Below are positions 36,506 through 48,672 of a stretch of 64,000 nucleotides of DNA, piece by piece. The notes beneath the pieces were generated by a model. It made no database searches. It was not told the origin of the DNA and saw nothing but the letters and a program-made list of their open reading frames with translations. Within the stretch, counting starts at the first letter, position 1; every line of letters starts with the position of its first letter. The position numbers and the translations under genes were made by a program. The DNA comes from Phaseolus vulgaris (Eukaryota; Streptophyta; Magnoliopsida; Fabales; Fabaceae), in the NCBI RefSeq assembly GCF_000499845.2, contig NC_023749.2, positions 21,928,273-21,992,272 on the forward strand. Direction: 5' to 3'.

Positions 36506-38358
36506 GGCTAAAGCTTTGTGTATACAAGTATTTTACCTTGAGAAAACTTAGGAAAGTCAAAGAAGGTAGTTTTCCAGGTAAGGGAGGTGAGTCACAAAGG
36601 ACTACTTAAATACCAAGCCTTTGCCTTAGCCAAAAACTATCCCTCAATGTCTTCACACAAAACTTTCTCTTAGTAAACCACTTAGAACACAATTAAGTTG
36701 AGAAATCAAATTTTCAATGAAAGAAAACAATGCAAGCTACTAATCAACAAAGCTAGTCGGTTTAACACAAACTTAACAAAATAACCATGCAAAGCGTCAC
36801 TAACTAAGCAATAGAAAAACAATTACAAACAATTAACAATTGCTAATTAAGAATTCTATACTAGTCGGCCCTAGGTGAGGCTTCTTGGACACTTTGAGCC
36901 CTTGAAGACACACTCACCGTCTAATACGTAATTAAGAGGTAATTAACACAAATTAAGTTGTAAGGAAATTAAGAAAAACTCCCTTTGTTGATCCTCTTTT
37001 TGCTAAATGCACTTCCTTGTTGTCTTTGCTTGTTGGCCCTCCAAGTGTTTGTAGTGTTTTTCAAGAAAGCTTGTTTCGGCCTTGGCTTTGTTTCCCCTTA
37101 GAATGAAGGTTTTAATTCTCCAATTCCAGCACCTATCAAAAGACTAGACCTTACCCAAGTCAAGTTTCCATTCAATTAGGCACCAAAGGAGAAATAAATT
37201 CCAGCACCAAATTAGAGGTCAAAGAACAAAAGCAAGAAACAATTTAATTGAATAAAACAGTACCACCAAAAGGAGTTAGATTATGAAAACTAGAAAGAGG
37301 TCCAAGAAAAATTAAGCAAGCAAATAAAAGGTACCAAAATAAAGGTAGGCACACAAAAGAATCCTAAGAATGGCACTAGAATTAGATGACCAAATAAAAA
37401 AACAGCACCACTGGAAAAATGTTGTGGGCAGAAACGTGTTTTTCCCCAATTTATGCTGAGCTGTGTTTTTAAGATATGATTCTGAAATTTTATATGCAAG
37501 ATATTCAAGATCTTAGCTAAAATATGGCTTTGGAATCACTCAAAACGCATGCACCAATGTTTTTTAATAAATTTTTCAATTTTGGTGTTCAGTTACGCCA
37601 GCTGTAGCGCCTCAGATTTGCACACTGATTTTAAAAGATTTATCATTTTTTTTCTGTTGCTTCTTTTGGACTAATTCTTTTTTTGTCCTTTCTATAACAC
37701 TTCAAACTTGCAAATTCCAGAGAATCAAAATTTTCCTATGAGTGTAAATATTTTTCTGGATCAAAACAGTCAGCACAGAAAATCTGAAACAGGGGATTCT
37801 GAAAACTGGAAACAAAAACAGCAAGATACCAAAGTTTAGACACAATGGAAATTTGTGAAATAGAATTGTGTAGGATCTAAACACAATATGAACTCAAACT
37901 CTAATTAAAAAGGCACCAAAAGAGCAAAGAACAGCAGATTCAAGCAATTAAAGAGACCCAAAATCAAGAAACAATCAAGCCAAATAAAAGGACTACTATG
38001 AATTGTTGACAATATGGATGAACATGACTTGACAAAACATGTATAGATTCAGAAAATTAAAGACTCAAAGCATAATATGAACCAAATAATGAAAGCAATA
38101 AAGACTCAAAAGCCTAAAAGAAAATAGCAACTCAAAGGTGTATGGAATCCTATCACAAATTGCACAAGAACTTGTTCAAGATCAATTGAACAAGAGTGCT
38201 TCGGTTGGATCTTCCACAAAGCACACCAAACAAATTAAAATTTTAAAAACAGCAAGACAATTATGGAAAATAAGATGAACAACATGAAAGTAAAGAAGAA
38301 CTAAAAATGAAAGACCAAAAGCAACTCATCTTGAAGAACCATAGCTCATGATACCAAA
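36506..38358 (-). other. N3 long leader with primer site
   Basis: About 1.85 kb, close match to the N1 leader with small indels. The primer site TTTGGTATCATGAGC is at 38344-38358. No coding frame. Confidence 0.65.
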
Positions 38359-39056
38359 TGATGGCATTTCATGAAGGTCTTCTTGAATCATGTAAGAAAA
38401 AGTGGTGCGGAAGCAATGAAGGTGTGTGAGCAAGATCCTCCTAAGAGTGGTGTTGATCTTGTAGGTGCATGATGTGTATGAAGCTAGGGAGGTTCGACCA
38501 ACCCAAGGAGAGGTGAAGGAGATGAAGTTTAGAGCCTAGAATTCTAGGGAGAAGCAAAGCTTGGCACAAAATGGCAGCATAACTTTACTCACAATAAACT
38601 TGAAAATACAAGGTGTAGGCTCCTCCTTTTATAGGCTAAGGAGGACCATAATGCAACCCTAATGCTAGCCAAATGAAATGTAAATGTGAAGCACATGGGT
38701 GCACATGGCACATGGGTGCACAAATGAGCACATGGGGAGGGGTGTGTCTAGTTTTTATGCTCACCCCCTCCATGGGCTTTCTAGACTGGCCTTGGTAAAT
38801 TTAGAGGTTTTTTTAGAAACTCTAAGTTTACCTAGGTTGGTGTTTTAGGTGCCAAAATTAATTCTAAGAAAATTACAAATAAAGTTCCTATGCTAATTTT
38901 GACAAGAAATTAAAGTCTACTCTACACTAGAGTTTATGGCATTTGAACATGTAAAATAACGTCTTCTTCGATCCTCTTGGCCATAACTCTATGGTTGGCC
39001 CAAATCTACCCTTTGGTGGGCTTGCATGTGGGCTTGTGCTTGGGCCTCTTCCATCA
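38359..39056 (-). repeat. N3 5' LTR
   Basis: 698 bp, about nine differences from 21950-22647. TATA box CCTATAAAAGG (minus strand) near 38631-38641. Confidence 0.85.
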
Positions 39057-39074
39057 GTAGTCGAGGGCGGCGGT

Positions 39075-41361
39075 TCAGTCATCCAGCTCCAAGGGCACGA
39101 CTTTTCCGTCAACGATGTGATGAGTGGAATCTCAGTTGGAAACGTCAATTCCCGGGTTCTCGCAGACAGCCTGGGCCAGAGCCTCTTTGAACCCCTCCTC
39201 GAAGGTGCCCGCCATGTCATCGATAAGGGTCTTCTTGTCCTTCTCTAACTCCTCAATGGTGGCGTCCCCAGAAGCTACCTGCTTCTCCAAAGCCTCCTTC
39301 TCCGCACGGAGCCGGCTGATCTCGATCTGCAGTTTGTCGTGGTCAACCTGGAGAAGGCCCAAAGCCTTGGCCTGAGTAGCCATCTCCCCCTCCATCCGCT
39401 CCAGCTCGTTAGCCTGCTCACAGCATCGGTCCTTCAAGTCCTTTTGAACTTCTTCGTAAGCTTCGACTATACCCTGGAGGCCTGTTATTTGGACTTGAAG
39501 AGCGACTTCCCGAGTGTAGAAGTCAACCTGAAGCTCCGTCGCCTCTGCCAGTTGCTTTTCAGCCTCCTCCTTGGCCTTTTGCGCCAGCTTCAGGGTGGCT
39601 CGGTAGGCCTCGTTTTGGCATCCCAGTGTTTTCTTTTCCTTCTCCAGGGCAACTACCTTTGTTTCCAAGGCCTGGAGGGTTTGAGTCTGCAAAACAGCAT
39701 TTCTAGCTTGGGCACGCCATTCAAGGGCCACGACCAAGAAGGCTCCCAAGTAGAAGGGCATCCCCTCCTTCCTGTCGGAACCTTCTGGCAGTGATCCTTC
39801 GCTGAAGCCCCTCATCAGATGCATAATTGGAGGAGGGATGGCGATAAGATCTGGGGCGGCGGCGACGGAGGCGGGAGCAACGGGGACCTCTGCCGGTGGT
39901 GGGGGTGGAGCGGATTCGGCCCCTTCGCCTGTTTCCTCTTGGACCATTGTGGGAGGAAGAGAAGTGGCACTTGGAGGGTTATCCCTAAAGGAATTCCCTC
40001 CCAGGGGCGATGCCGCTGGTAGGATGGGAACTCTCGCAGCCTTCCTCCTCTTGAAGGGTGCCACGCCGTCAGAGTCCTCATCATCGGATATAATCTCCAA
40101 GACCCGTTTTCCTTTGTCAAGGGGGGTTGGAGCCGGAGATGAAGCCACAACCAGAGGGACGACGGCGATGGGCGGAGGAGAGCCGGGTGTTTGAAGCGCC
40201 TCGGGGCTATGTGCGAATGGTGAAGATGAGCCTAGTGGGGCTTCGGTAGTGGTTGGTGGCGGTAGAGGCAAGGTTAATGAAGGATTTGGGTCAGCGGCAG
40301 GGGCGGAAGAGGCGCCAGCCTTGGCGGCACGAGCAGCCTTCATCGCTTTCGCCAAAACCATCCTTTTGGAAGCGTCCATCACTGACCCTACATTCAGACA
40401 AACCCAATAGCAGAAATTAAGGTCAAAGCAGTTAGGAAAACCCACAAGGCGCACAGATGAATGAGGCATAAGGCACTTAGCACAAAGGAAAGCAGGTGGA
40501 AGAAGCCAATGGAGCGAGCATGATGCAGTAAAATACAGATAACAGAAAACAATACGAGAGGAGTCTCCCTACCAAAATAGGTGGTCAGGGAGTGGGCGTT
40601 GTATTCGCTCGCGATGAGTTTCAGCGTGTCGAAGACAATCCCCAGGCCAACCAAGGCCTTGCATACCTCTCTATCAGCAGGGGATAGCTCATCCAGGGCC
40701 TTGGCCCTGAGCAGCTTGGGGTGCTCCGTCCAATACAGGGGAAAGTCGTCTAAGGCTGTGGGGTCGTGCTTGGCGCAGCACACCCTGAAGAATTTTCCCT
40801 TCCAGCTTTTGTATGAGTTCTGGAAGAGAGAGAGAAGGATCCTACCTGCGATCCCGGAGAAGCTTACCCAAAAGCTTTTCCCCTGTTTCTTCACCTTGAA
40901 GAAATGTAAGAAGACATCCACAGAGGGAAGGATGCCTAGATATCCGCAAAGAATTTGAAAACCTCTTACGAAAGCCCAGCTGTTGGGGTGGAGCTGGGCG
41001 GGGGCTGTGTTGATCTCTATGAGAAGTTCCCTCTCGAAGGGCGTGAATGGGAGGCGCACCCCAACGCGTTTAAATACCGTTTGGTACATGAAGAAGAAAG
41101 GATCCCCCTTCCTGGGTCTGTCATCTACGCAAACAGGTTCCCCAGGTCTGCCGGGACGAACAGAGATGTGCGCGTCATGGGTGCGGCAGAAAGCATTAAA
41201 ATTGTACAAGTGAGGATCACCGCGATGATTCTCCAGGTCCTGAATGGTTGTCAGAGTGGTGCATTCGCTCAAAAGCTCGTCGTGGGCCATGAATAGAAGG
41301 CTTTATAGTTGGTCTTGGGGGTCTTGCGGGGAGAACCAGACTTTGATTTCGGGCGCGTCAT
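39075..41361 (-). pseudogene. Antisense extra ORF, type A, copy 2
   Basis: Exon one from the ATG at 41361 (MTRPK) to 40573. A one-base loss near 41290 breaks the frame after about 25 codons. The PF04195-like domain is otherwise open (41290-40573). Donor G|GTAGGG at 40573/40572, acceptor GAATGTAG to 40388, intron 185 bp, same phase. Exon two (40387-39075) is open through the acidic patch, basic RRRK and coiled coil. An early TGA at 39132-39134, where copy 1 has Cys, removes the last residues, including the tail VDGKVVP. About 87% protein identity to copy 1 by eye. Confidence 0.7.
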
Positions 41362-42035
41362 TAACAAGCGATGCCAAGGCAGAAAAGGGAATAAAACCCT
41401 AGAAAAATGCCACCCACGCGAGGAAACCCAAAAAGGAGGAGAAGAGAACGGAGAAGAACGGAGGAGCGGAAGAACACAGTAATGCAGAAACGTAAACAGT
41501 CCCAGGCAGTTCAATACACAGTGATGCAATGCGACGAAGAAGAAGAGTCGTGGAGATGGAAAAATCATACCTTTGGTGACGAAGTGTGGGAGGAAGGAAA
41601 GCGCGAAGGGAAAGAGCAGAAGTTGCAGAGAAAGGGCTCGAAGGCGATGAATAGTGCAGAAATGCAGAGAGAATGGATGAAACAGTGGTGTGAGCGCGGG
41701 GTTTTGGGTAACTTGAACGTTACATTTGCAACCCAAGAGGCACTAATTGGGGGCCCTGTGATCGTGCCGCGTGTCAAAGGATTAAGCGCTCAAGGGGAGC
41801 GCAAGGGACTCTAGAGGCTGGCCGTGTGATGAGCCACGTGGCACGCGATTAAGCGTGGCCCCAAAAGGTGTGACCTTCCCCGCGTCAGAGGATGTCCAAT
41901 CAGCCATTAAGGGCACCCCAATGGTTCAGAGAGTGTCACGTCAATAATGTCAGCAAGGAATGACACGTCACCAAGATGACACGTGGACGGCGTGGGCGAG
42001 ACCTTAGTCTTTGCGCTGAAGACAAGTCTTCAGCT
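41362..42035. other. Antisense leader region, type A copy 2
   Basis: Matches 4471-5180. The leader donor AAAG|GTATG is present at 41571/41570; its acceptor is less clear (TTTTTCTAG near 41400 is possible). Confidence 0.4.
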
Positions 42036-42051
42036 TAAGACTGGGGGCTTG
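42036..42051 (+). other. Polypurine tract before LTR-A2
   Basis: AAGACTGGGGGCTTG, directly before TGTACC. Confidence 0.7.
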
Positions 42052-43227
42052 TGTACCGTCCCGTATCCGGGTGTTGACAAAGTCAAGGTCAAAGTCAACG
42101 TCGGGGGTCAAAGTCAACGTAAGGCGTCGCCTAGGTGAAGAGACGCCAAGTGCCAGTGACGCCAAGAGGAAGCGTCGCCAAGGTAATGCGTCGCCTAGGT
42201 GAAGGCATCGCCCAGTTATGGCGTCGCCCAAATAGGGCGTCGCCAAGGTCAAATGTCACAAAGGCGAGGCGATCACCGTGTGGCTCCCCGATACCCATGG
42301 GTAGGAAAGACCATGGAGGGAGCGACGCCGTGGGAGGGCCTCAAATCCCGATAAACCGGGGAATTAATAAAGAGAAGAGAAAGGTGGCTTCAAGGCCATA
42401 GTCATAGCGCCAGTGTAGGGCAGCCTGACTCGTGAGGTACCCCTGCCGCCCCAGAGACGCCTTTGGGACAGATACGACTCAAGAGGAGAGTCACGCCCAG
42501 AGTAGCCAGGTGCAGGGTACGAGAGGAAGGCAGATACGCTCTCAAAGTGAGTGACTAGATGTTTGGGGGCATGAGTTGGCACCCAAAGAGTCACCCCTTG
42601 CGCAGTTGCACTCCCAAGCAAGAGGACTCATACGAAGAAACGCCCCCAGATGGGGTCATGGCGCTGTGAGGCCCTCCACGTGTACAGCAGCCAGGTCAGA
42701 ATAGAAACGCCATTTTTCCAGGTACCAGGTAATTAAAGTTATTTAATACAGTTTCCGTTTCGAGCGTTTAAGGTACTATAAATGCTCCCAAGCATTTTTG
42801 ACGTCTTAAATGCGCTACGTTTTATAATTAAATGCGCTTTAAATGCTAGGGTAGTTTAAATAGCGCCTCGAATGTTGGGAACGGGGTTCGAACTTTTGGC
42901 AAATTTTCCAGAAACTCTTTAGTTGCTTGCTCGAGCCTTGAGGTTACGTACAAGGGACTGGGGAAAGAGCTTTGCCAGGGGGAGAAAATATACACTAGAC
43001 ACAGTTTCCTTTTTACCACCTTCAGAGTGCCATACGCGGTGCTCCGATACGGAGGTGCATAGTTTTTGGTGTGTCTTGCTGGTTGACTTGAGCGTCGGAG
43101 TGCAAACGGCCGCTAGGGCGCCCTTTTGTCCTTCTTTGCAGGAATCCACAGGTAACCAGTGGGAAGAAGTCCCTAGCTGACGGTTGAGGTTGCGCACGAA
43201 GACGTCCCAGGTCAACTAGACGGAATA
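42052..43227 (+). repeat. LTR-A2
   Basis: 1,176 bp. Starts TGTACCGTCCCG and ends GACGGAATA, the A1 end with CA changed to TA. The GGCGTCGCC cluster is at 42122-42250, one hairpin at 42283-42323, a TATA-like TTTAAATAG near 42855 and the U5 phrase near 43088. Clearly diverged from LTR-A1, so old. Confidence 0.75.
42283..42323. other. U3 hairpin in LTR-A2
   Basis: Outer arms GCTCCC (42283-42288) and GGGAGC (42318-42323), inner arms CCATGG (42295-42300) and CCATGG (42311-42316), loop GTAGGAAAGA. All pairs are Watson-Crick. Confidence 0.75.
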
Positions 43228-43230
43228 GAA

Positions 43231-43420
43231 ACTTTAAAGAGAGATATTAATTGGAGCCCATTCTTGAATGCTTGTAGTCTTCTTTTGGCTTTAGGCTTGG
43301 TCCTCTCTTTATTTTAATTCTTCTATAATTTTTTAGAAGACTAGAATGAAGAACTTTAAATGTTTGGGTGGATGGCCTCTTCCTCCATTAGTAAAATCCT
43401 CTCTTACTTGATCTCTATCA
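43231..43420 (-). repeat. F repeat, copy 1
   Basis: 190 bp, about 95% identical by eye to 43648-43837 and less so to 48673-48863. On the minus strand it starts TGATAGAGATCAAG, which looks like an LTR start. The left side is cut at the end of LTR-A2. The DNA between copies (43421-43647) has no gene. Confidence 0.6.
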
Positions 43421-43647
43421 AGAAAGGACTGGTCATGAATTACAAAGAAGCTTACAAGAGAAGCTTTCCAAGGTTGCCTATAACTTTTCCATTTCTAGCG
43501 CCTAAAATGAAGAGTGAAGGGGCACCTTCTAGATTCTTCCTAAAGCTAACGCCTATACATGCTTTACACAAGAGGTATCTTTAGGTTTCCCTCTTTAGCA
43601 CATTCCTAAACACTACTCTATATTATTTACAAATTTATACAAAAGAA

Positions 43648-43837
43648 ACTATAAAGAGAGATATTAATTGGAGCCCATTCTTGAATGCTTGTAGTCTTCT
43701 TTTGGCTTTAGGCTTGGTCCTCTCTTTATTTTAATTCTTCTTTAATTTTTGAGAAGACTAGAAGGAAGAACTTTAAATGTTTGGGTGGATGACCTCTTCC
43801 TCCATTAGTAAAATCCTATCTTACTTGATCTCTATCA
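43648..43837 (-). repeat. F repeat, copy 2
   Basis: The minus-strand start TGATAGAG abuts the protease ORF of element D, which ends at this join. The region to its left (43540-43647) matches 48560-48672. Confidence 0.6.
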
Positions 43838-44291
43838 CCAAGGGAAGCAACTTCATCTTCATGTGCCTTGTTGAGGGAACTGCTCCCAACCTGTTTAAAG
43901 CTGGTCCTCCTAACAGTATATTATAGGCCGAGGGAGCATTAAAAACGAGGTACCTGATGTTGGTAGTGCACGAAGACACGCCATCCATGAATGTTGTCCT
44001 CAACTCGATGTGCCCACGAACCTCCACCTCATCCCCTGCAAAACCATACAAACATCTGGTGTAGGGCCTTAATTGGTCCGTGGACAGCTGTAACTGGTTG
44101 AAGGTCGTCAAGAACATCATGTCAGCTGAACTTGCTTGGTCTACGAGGACACGGTACACCCTCCTCCCTGTTGTGATCAGTGAAATTACCACCGGGTCAT
44201 TATCATGAGGCACGACCTCCCAGAGATCGACTTTCGTGAAGGCGAGGTCGACGTTGGGGATCTGGTCCACCTGTTGTACCTCCACCGCCAT
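43821..44291 (-). pseudogene. D protease fragment
   Basis: 156 aa. Typical Tat protease with VPHDNDPVVISL, the active loop VLVDQASSAD (Gly of DQG changed to Ala), NAPSAYNILLGGPALN. It ends where the F repeat begins; the last six or so residues come from the repeat. Confidence 0.75.
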
Positions 44292-45583
44292 TACTCCTCG
44301 TGTGTGCTACTTTCGCTGGGAGGCAGTGCACCCTCCCTCTAAGAACCCTCCCGAGATAGTGTTTACCTCCCCGTGAATAGGCACCTTGTGCCCCTGATTC
44401 GCCCCTGCAGCTACCAACGCCTAGTCATCCTGCGGCTCTTGAAGATAATCCTTTAAGAAACCGCTCTTCACCAGCTCATTTAGTTGGTGTGCCAAGGCCA
44501 AGCAATTACGTATGTAGTGTCCATTTGCCTGGTGGAACTCACCCAAGCGTTCTTGTTGGGCCCCATCTTCCTATCGGTCTTTGCCGGTACCTTCAGTCTT
44601 GCCGCTATGTTTGGAATAATGATCAACTCCTTGAGCTCCACTCAAAAATTATGCTTTGGGGGTGGGTCCCTTCGTGCGCGAGTCCCGACTTGGGCCCGTT
44701 CATAGGGTTTTCCTGCCCCCTTCTTCTCTGTGGTCACCTCGTGCACCCTCATAGGCTGAGGCCGTGCAGCCGCTCGAGGTCGGACAGGACCAACGAGACC
44801 TTGCTTCTGCGTCACTCGATCATTTGTGGCGATGTGTGCTAACGCTCAACGTCTAATCTTCGTGAATGTCTTCGGGTAGAACCTTAGCAGTGATTCACTG
44901 AAAGGTACAGGTAGCATTCCCTTAACAAAGGCATGCACCGTCATGGACTCATCAGTGGGTTTCAATCTCACTACTTGGACCCCAAACCTGTTCAGGTAGT
45001 CCTTCATGGACTCCTCCTGATATTGTTTAACATCGAAAACATCATAAGAAAGTCGGGTGGGGGCATTGTTAACAAGGTACTGCTCCCTAAATAGTGTCAC
45101 AAACTGGTTAAAGTTGGTGATGTGCCCGTCGGGAAGGCTAACAAACCATTCCAACGCTGCGTCTGACAACGTGCTCATGAGCATCTTGTAGTACACAACA
45201 CCAGATCCTCCTGTGAGCATCATTTGGGTGTGGAACGCTGTGAGATGGGCCTCTGGGTCCTCTACTCCGGTGAAGGAGACTTTCGGGCCTAGAGACGTTG
45301 TTGGTAACGACGTATTCATGATCGCTCGCGAGAACGGCATGGGTTGTGCCCTAAGTGGTTCGGGTGGCGCACGTTCGTCCGTTGCGTGTTCCCCTACCTG
45401 TTGCAGATCCCTACGCAGTTCTACATTGTCCGCTCGTGATGCTGCTACTTCTGCTTGGAGGGCACGCATCGTATCCAAGATTTGCTGCGTGGTAACGTTG
45501 TTCCCTCCAGAGGGCACAGTTCCTACGGATCCAGCGATGCCTTGCCTCGTACTCCTCATATTGCTGGTAAAGACTCCTAACAT
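44292..45583 (-). pseudogene. D gag, broken
   Basis: The first part (45583-44846) is an open gag of 245 aa: a helical N terminus, then DPEAHLTAFHTQMM, WFVSLPDGHI, EQYLVNNAP and YLNRFGVQVV. After the stop at 44846 the homology continues in changing frames (PNIAARLKVPAKTD near 44600), with several stops. The zinc knuckle is not intact. Confidence 0.7.
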
Positions 45584-45610
45584 AATTACGAGTGGGACCT
45601 TGATTTAACG

Positions 45611-45629
45611 GGCCCCACGGTGGGCGCCA
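45611..45629 (-). other. D primer binding site
   Basis: TGGCGCCCACCGTGGGGCC on the minus strand, two bases after the LTR end CA. Confidence 0.8.
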
Positions 45630-45631
45630 AA

Positions 45632-46394
45632 TGTTTCTACCGGTTGTCTCGCACCGTTGGTTGACTCTAACAATTGCTACGACCCTTTGATCTTGCCTGA
45701 GAAACGTGCCTTCTTGATCAAGAAACCTCTCACCTTCAAAGACAAAGGGGCGCCCTAGCGGTCGTTTGCACTCCGACACTCAAGTCAGTATTAAGGCAAA
45801 GAAACACCAAGTGTGTATATTAGCTTCAGTCTTAGAAACTACGTACCTTACTAGGGTTCTTGGCACCCTTTATATAGGTTGAAACTAGGGTTTACCTTTG
45901 CGTTGTTGCCCTTGACTAGGGTTCCTTGGAGAATGTCCTTGTGTCGCTATTCATAGAATCTTAGCATATCTGGCTTATGAACTTCCCTTAATTGGAGTGC
46001 AACGAATGACAGAGTGGTCGCTTGGGTACCAACTTGTGCACCTATTCTCTAGTTCCATCTGCTTCGTGGGTGCCCTAAGTATTCACGTCCCATGCATGCG
46101 GCTTCCTTGGAAACCCTGACCCAAATGGGCCTTGGCGCCCCCTAGGATTATCCACACGTGTCGCACCTTCATGCGTCATACACACCACGTCTATGAATCC
46201 CTCGTGACTTCGGCTTCCCACATATCTTTTGTCTTTAACTATTATCTTAACAAACTTTAGGGCCCACCTCACGTGGCCCTCTACAATGTCCTAACGACCG
46301 ATGTGCAATCTTCTCCCTCCACTGATGAGGTTCAATATCGATCTCCAACATTGAGGTCAGCCCCTGAGTTGATGACCGAGGACTGGTCGGGACA
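45632..46394 (-). repeat. D 5' LTR
   Basis: About 763 bp. On the minus strand it starts TGTCCCGACCAG, has the TATA box CCTATATAAAGG near 45868-45879 and the Tat U5 phrase GACTTGAGTGTCGGAGTGC near 45770-45786, and ends GTAGAAACA. The start is inferred by analogy with TGTACC. Confidence 0.65.
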
Positions 46395-46500
46395 TCCATC
46401 AACCTCTGGTAGGTTGCTCCAACATTTTTCAAGCCGAACGACATAACCTCGTAGTAGTAGTAGTTATCTCTCAGATGCATAAGTTGTAGCCATAATATGC
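46395..46500 (-). pseudogene. RT scrap
   Basis: The minus-strand frame reads MHLRDNYYYYEVMSFGLKN then VGATYQRLMD, the part of Tat RT just before YVDD. LTR-D interrupts it after YQRLMD. Its right end joins the plus-strand fragment G in inverted orientation. Confidence 0.7.
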
Positions 46501-46510
46501 ATCGTCGCGT

Positions 46511-46906
46511 GCACAACCCGCCAGGGTCAATGAGGCCACGACGGGAAGGAAGAACCAAGACAGGAAGCGCCGATACGAGGCGAGGAAGCCTCAGGCAAGG
46601 GGGGCAGCAGAGGGGGACAGGCAGGTGAGGAAAGGAAATAGGCCGTTAAGGCACAATTTCGTGATGGAGCTGAAGGATCTTATTGTTGTGCCCAACATAG
46701 CTGACAGGTTGAGGCCACCAGTGAAGTCTGACAAGGTGCTAGGACCTCGTAAAGACTTGTGGTGCGAGTTCCACGAGGCGTTTGGACACCATATCAACAA
46801 CTGCTTGTCGTTGGGCCATCAGTTGGATGAGCTCGTGAAGAATGGCTTTCTGAAGGATTATCTTGCTGGGCCTGCCACCACCGCAGCCCTAACAGTGCCA
46901 GAGTAG
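46511..46906 (+). pseudogene. G fragment, gag C terminus with zinc knuckle
   Basis: Open from about 46511; the Met at 46625 is internal. A basic region is followed by LIVVPNIADRL and the CHHC knuckle WCEFHEAFGHHINNC. It ends at a TAG (46904) before the protease part. Closest to the type A gag. Confidence 0.75.
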
Positions 46907-46921
46907 GATCAAGCACATGAA

Positions 46922-47660
46922 ATGCCAATCCATGGAGAAGTGCACACCATCTCTGGTGGCTTTTCTGGAGGAGGACCCATTGCCTCTCAACGCAAGAAGT
47001 ATGTGAGGGCAGTGAACTCAGTTGATGAGGAGGGTTCAGATGATCAGTGGGAGTCAGACCTTGTGTTCACAAGGGCTGACCTACGAGATGTTGTCCCACA
47101 TGACAATGACCCCGTGATCATTTCGGTTGTCACAGTTGGGAGAAAGGTGCACAGGGTTCTCGTCGACCAGGGCAGTTCTGCAGATGTCATGTTTTGGTCG
47201 ACGTTCAATAAGTTGCAGTTGTCCCCTGACTTGCTGAGACCCTACACTGGATGCTTGTATGGGTTCACAGGGGACCAAGTTGAGGTGCGTGGCTACCTGG
47301 AGCTGAGGATGACGTTTACTGATGGAATGGCGTCGCGTACCGAGAGCATCCGGTATCTGGTCTTGAATGCTAATTCCGCCTACAACATCTTGTTGGGAAG
47401 ACCAGCACTAAATAGGCTAAGGGCAGTGGCCTCCACGCGCCACATGAAGATGAAGTTGCCAGATCTTAGTGGCACGGTCACTTGCGGAGGTGACGCCCAA
47501 GGAAGATGCGCCCTTAGAAAAAGCACACAGGGGGGCCTCGCCCATGAAGGAAGCGTCAGAGGAGGCGACGCGTGAAGCACCCGATAGGGCAACGCCTATA
47601 AGAGAAAGCAACAAAAGCGAGTCTCATTGCGGAGGGTACACCAAGATCAAGAAGAGGTAG
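46922..47660 (+). pseudogene. G fragment, protease and linker
   Basis: The ORF 46922-47575 has HTISGGFSGGG, VPHDNDPVIIS, the protease loop DQGSSAD (Asp 82) and LLGRPALN. After KLPDLSG (47478) about 40 codons are deleted and the frame changes; the linker continues at 47469-47660 (EVTPKEDAPLEKA...EATREAPDRATP). Confidence 0.75.
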
Positions 47661-48672
47661 AGGCACAAATGGAGGACGCCCATGGAGGTCAAAACCCACC
47701 TCAAAGACTTACAAGAAGCATGTTCAAAGCTTTAGGAGCTAGGGGACGTTTATTTACTCTTTTTGTAATTTCTTTGGTAGAAGGTGCTTGGAGGGAAACG
47801 TTAGAAACCTCTATTGTTAAAGCATCTTTTAGTCTTTAGTTAGGAGTCTTAGGGGGGGTGCGTTAGTAGATAGGTTTAGGAGTAAATAAGTGATGTGAAT
47901 GCAATAACAAGAATACATGATTCTTTGACATTCTTAGGAGCAACTTGAGTTGGTCATGAAATGGCACTTTACTTAGAATTGGATCAATGTTCTAATTCAA
48001 GAACTCACCAAGACTTTGCACCAAACCAAAACTCATATGGAAGTCCATATATTGTCAAATGGAATCAAACCACAAGGAATGAAGAAAAAGAATGGAAAAC
48101 CGAACAAAATTGCAAGATTAAGCTACTGCGCCGAACAGAAATTGAAAACAAAGCTGGAAAACAAAAATTTAAACGGTGAAACCGATGAAGAACACTAAAA
48201 CAAACAAAATTACCGATTGAAATTGAAGAACAAGATGAAGGAAGATGACTTATGTGATTGAAGCAAGGATTGGGAATGGACACGCCACTTGGATGATGAA
48301 TGTTCCCAGATAAGTGCAGATTTGCCGCCACATGAATGCTCCCAATGCATCACAAGATAAGACAAGGAAAAGGAGAACTAGTCTCACAATCACTCACAAA
48401 TGGAGCATAGTAACTTTACTCTATTTTTCCAATCTGAATTGTGAAGGACCTATACCCTCCTTTTATAGGAGCAAGGGCTGGTCATTTACATAGCTTATTC
48501 CCTAAGCTACCCAAAAAGCTCCTAAGATCACACCCCCTTACTAAGCTCACTCCCCAAGCTTCTAGAATTTTCTAAACTAAAGCCTAAAGATGCTTTTACA
48601 AAAGAGGTGTCTAATGTTTCCCTCTAAGCACCTTTCTAAACACTATTCTATATTATTTAAAATTTAAAAGAA
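47661..48672. repeat. AT-rich LTR-like region, minus TATA
   Basis: 47661-47860 has a short frame (NPPQRLTRSMFKAL) that looks like the C terminus of a retroelement polyprotein, followed by a G-run. From about 47870 the DNA is A/T-rich. On the minus strand CCTATAAAAGGAGG lies at about 48456-48469, typical for an LTR promoter. I could not fix the LTR ends. Confidence 0.35.

Larger units (their letters stand above)
21950..39056 (-). mobile_element. N3, complete non-autonomous element, split by element B
   Basis: TG...CA ends and two 698-bp LTRs (21950-22647 and 38359-39056) that differ at about nine bases. Without B it is about 5,146 bp, close to N1. It is on the minus strand. The flanking 5-mers (AGGTT left, GTAGT right) do not match, so the target duplication is decayed or lost, although the outer sequence rejoins into the same C-then-A tail seen at 1900-2186. 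Confidence 0.85.
43838..46394 (-). mobile_element. Element D, truncated Tat retrotransposon
   Basis: Minus strand: LTR (45632-46394), primer site (45611-45629), gag (from 45583), protease (to about 43840), then cut by the F repeat. RT, integrase and the 3' LTR are missing. Confidence 0.7.

Noticed and set aside
21945..39061. Target duplication for N3
   Set aside because: AGGTT and GTAGT do not match; I do not claim one.
5192..43232. LTR-A1 to LTR-A2 as one clean element with a target duplication
   Set aside because: The left side is the polypurine tract of another copy and the right side is a foreign repeat, so shared-LTR tandem or recombination fits better than a single insertion.
43360..43584. 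Short ORF between F repeat copies
   Set aside because: Low-complexity A/T-rich DNA, no homology seen; chance frame.
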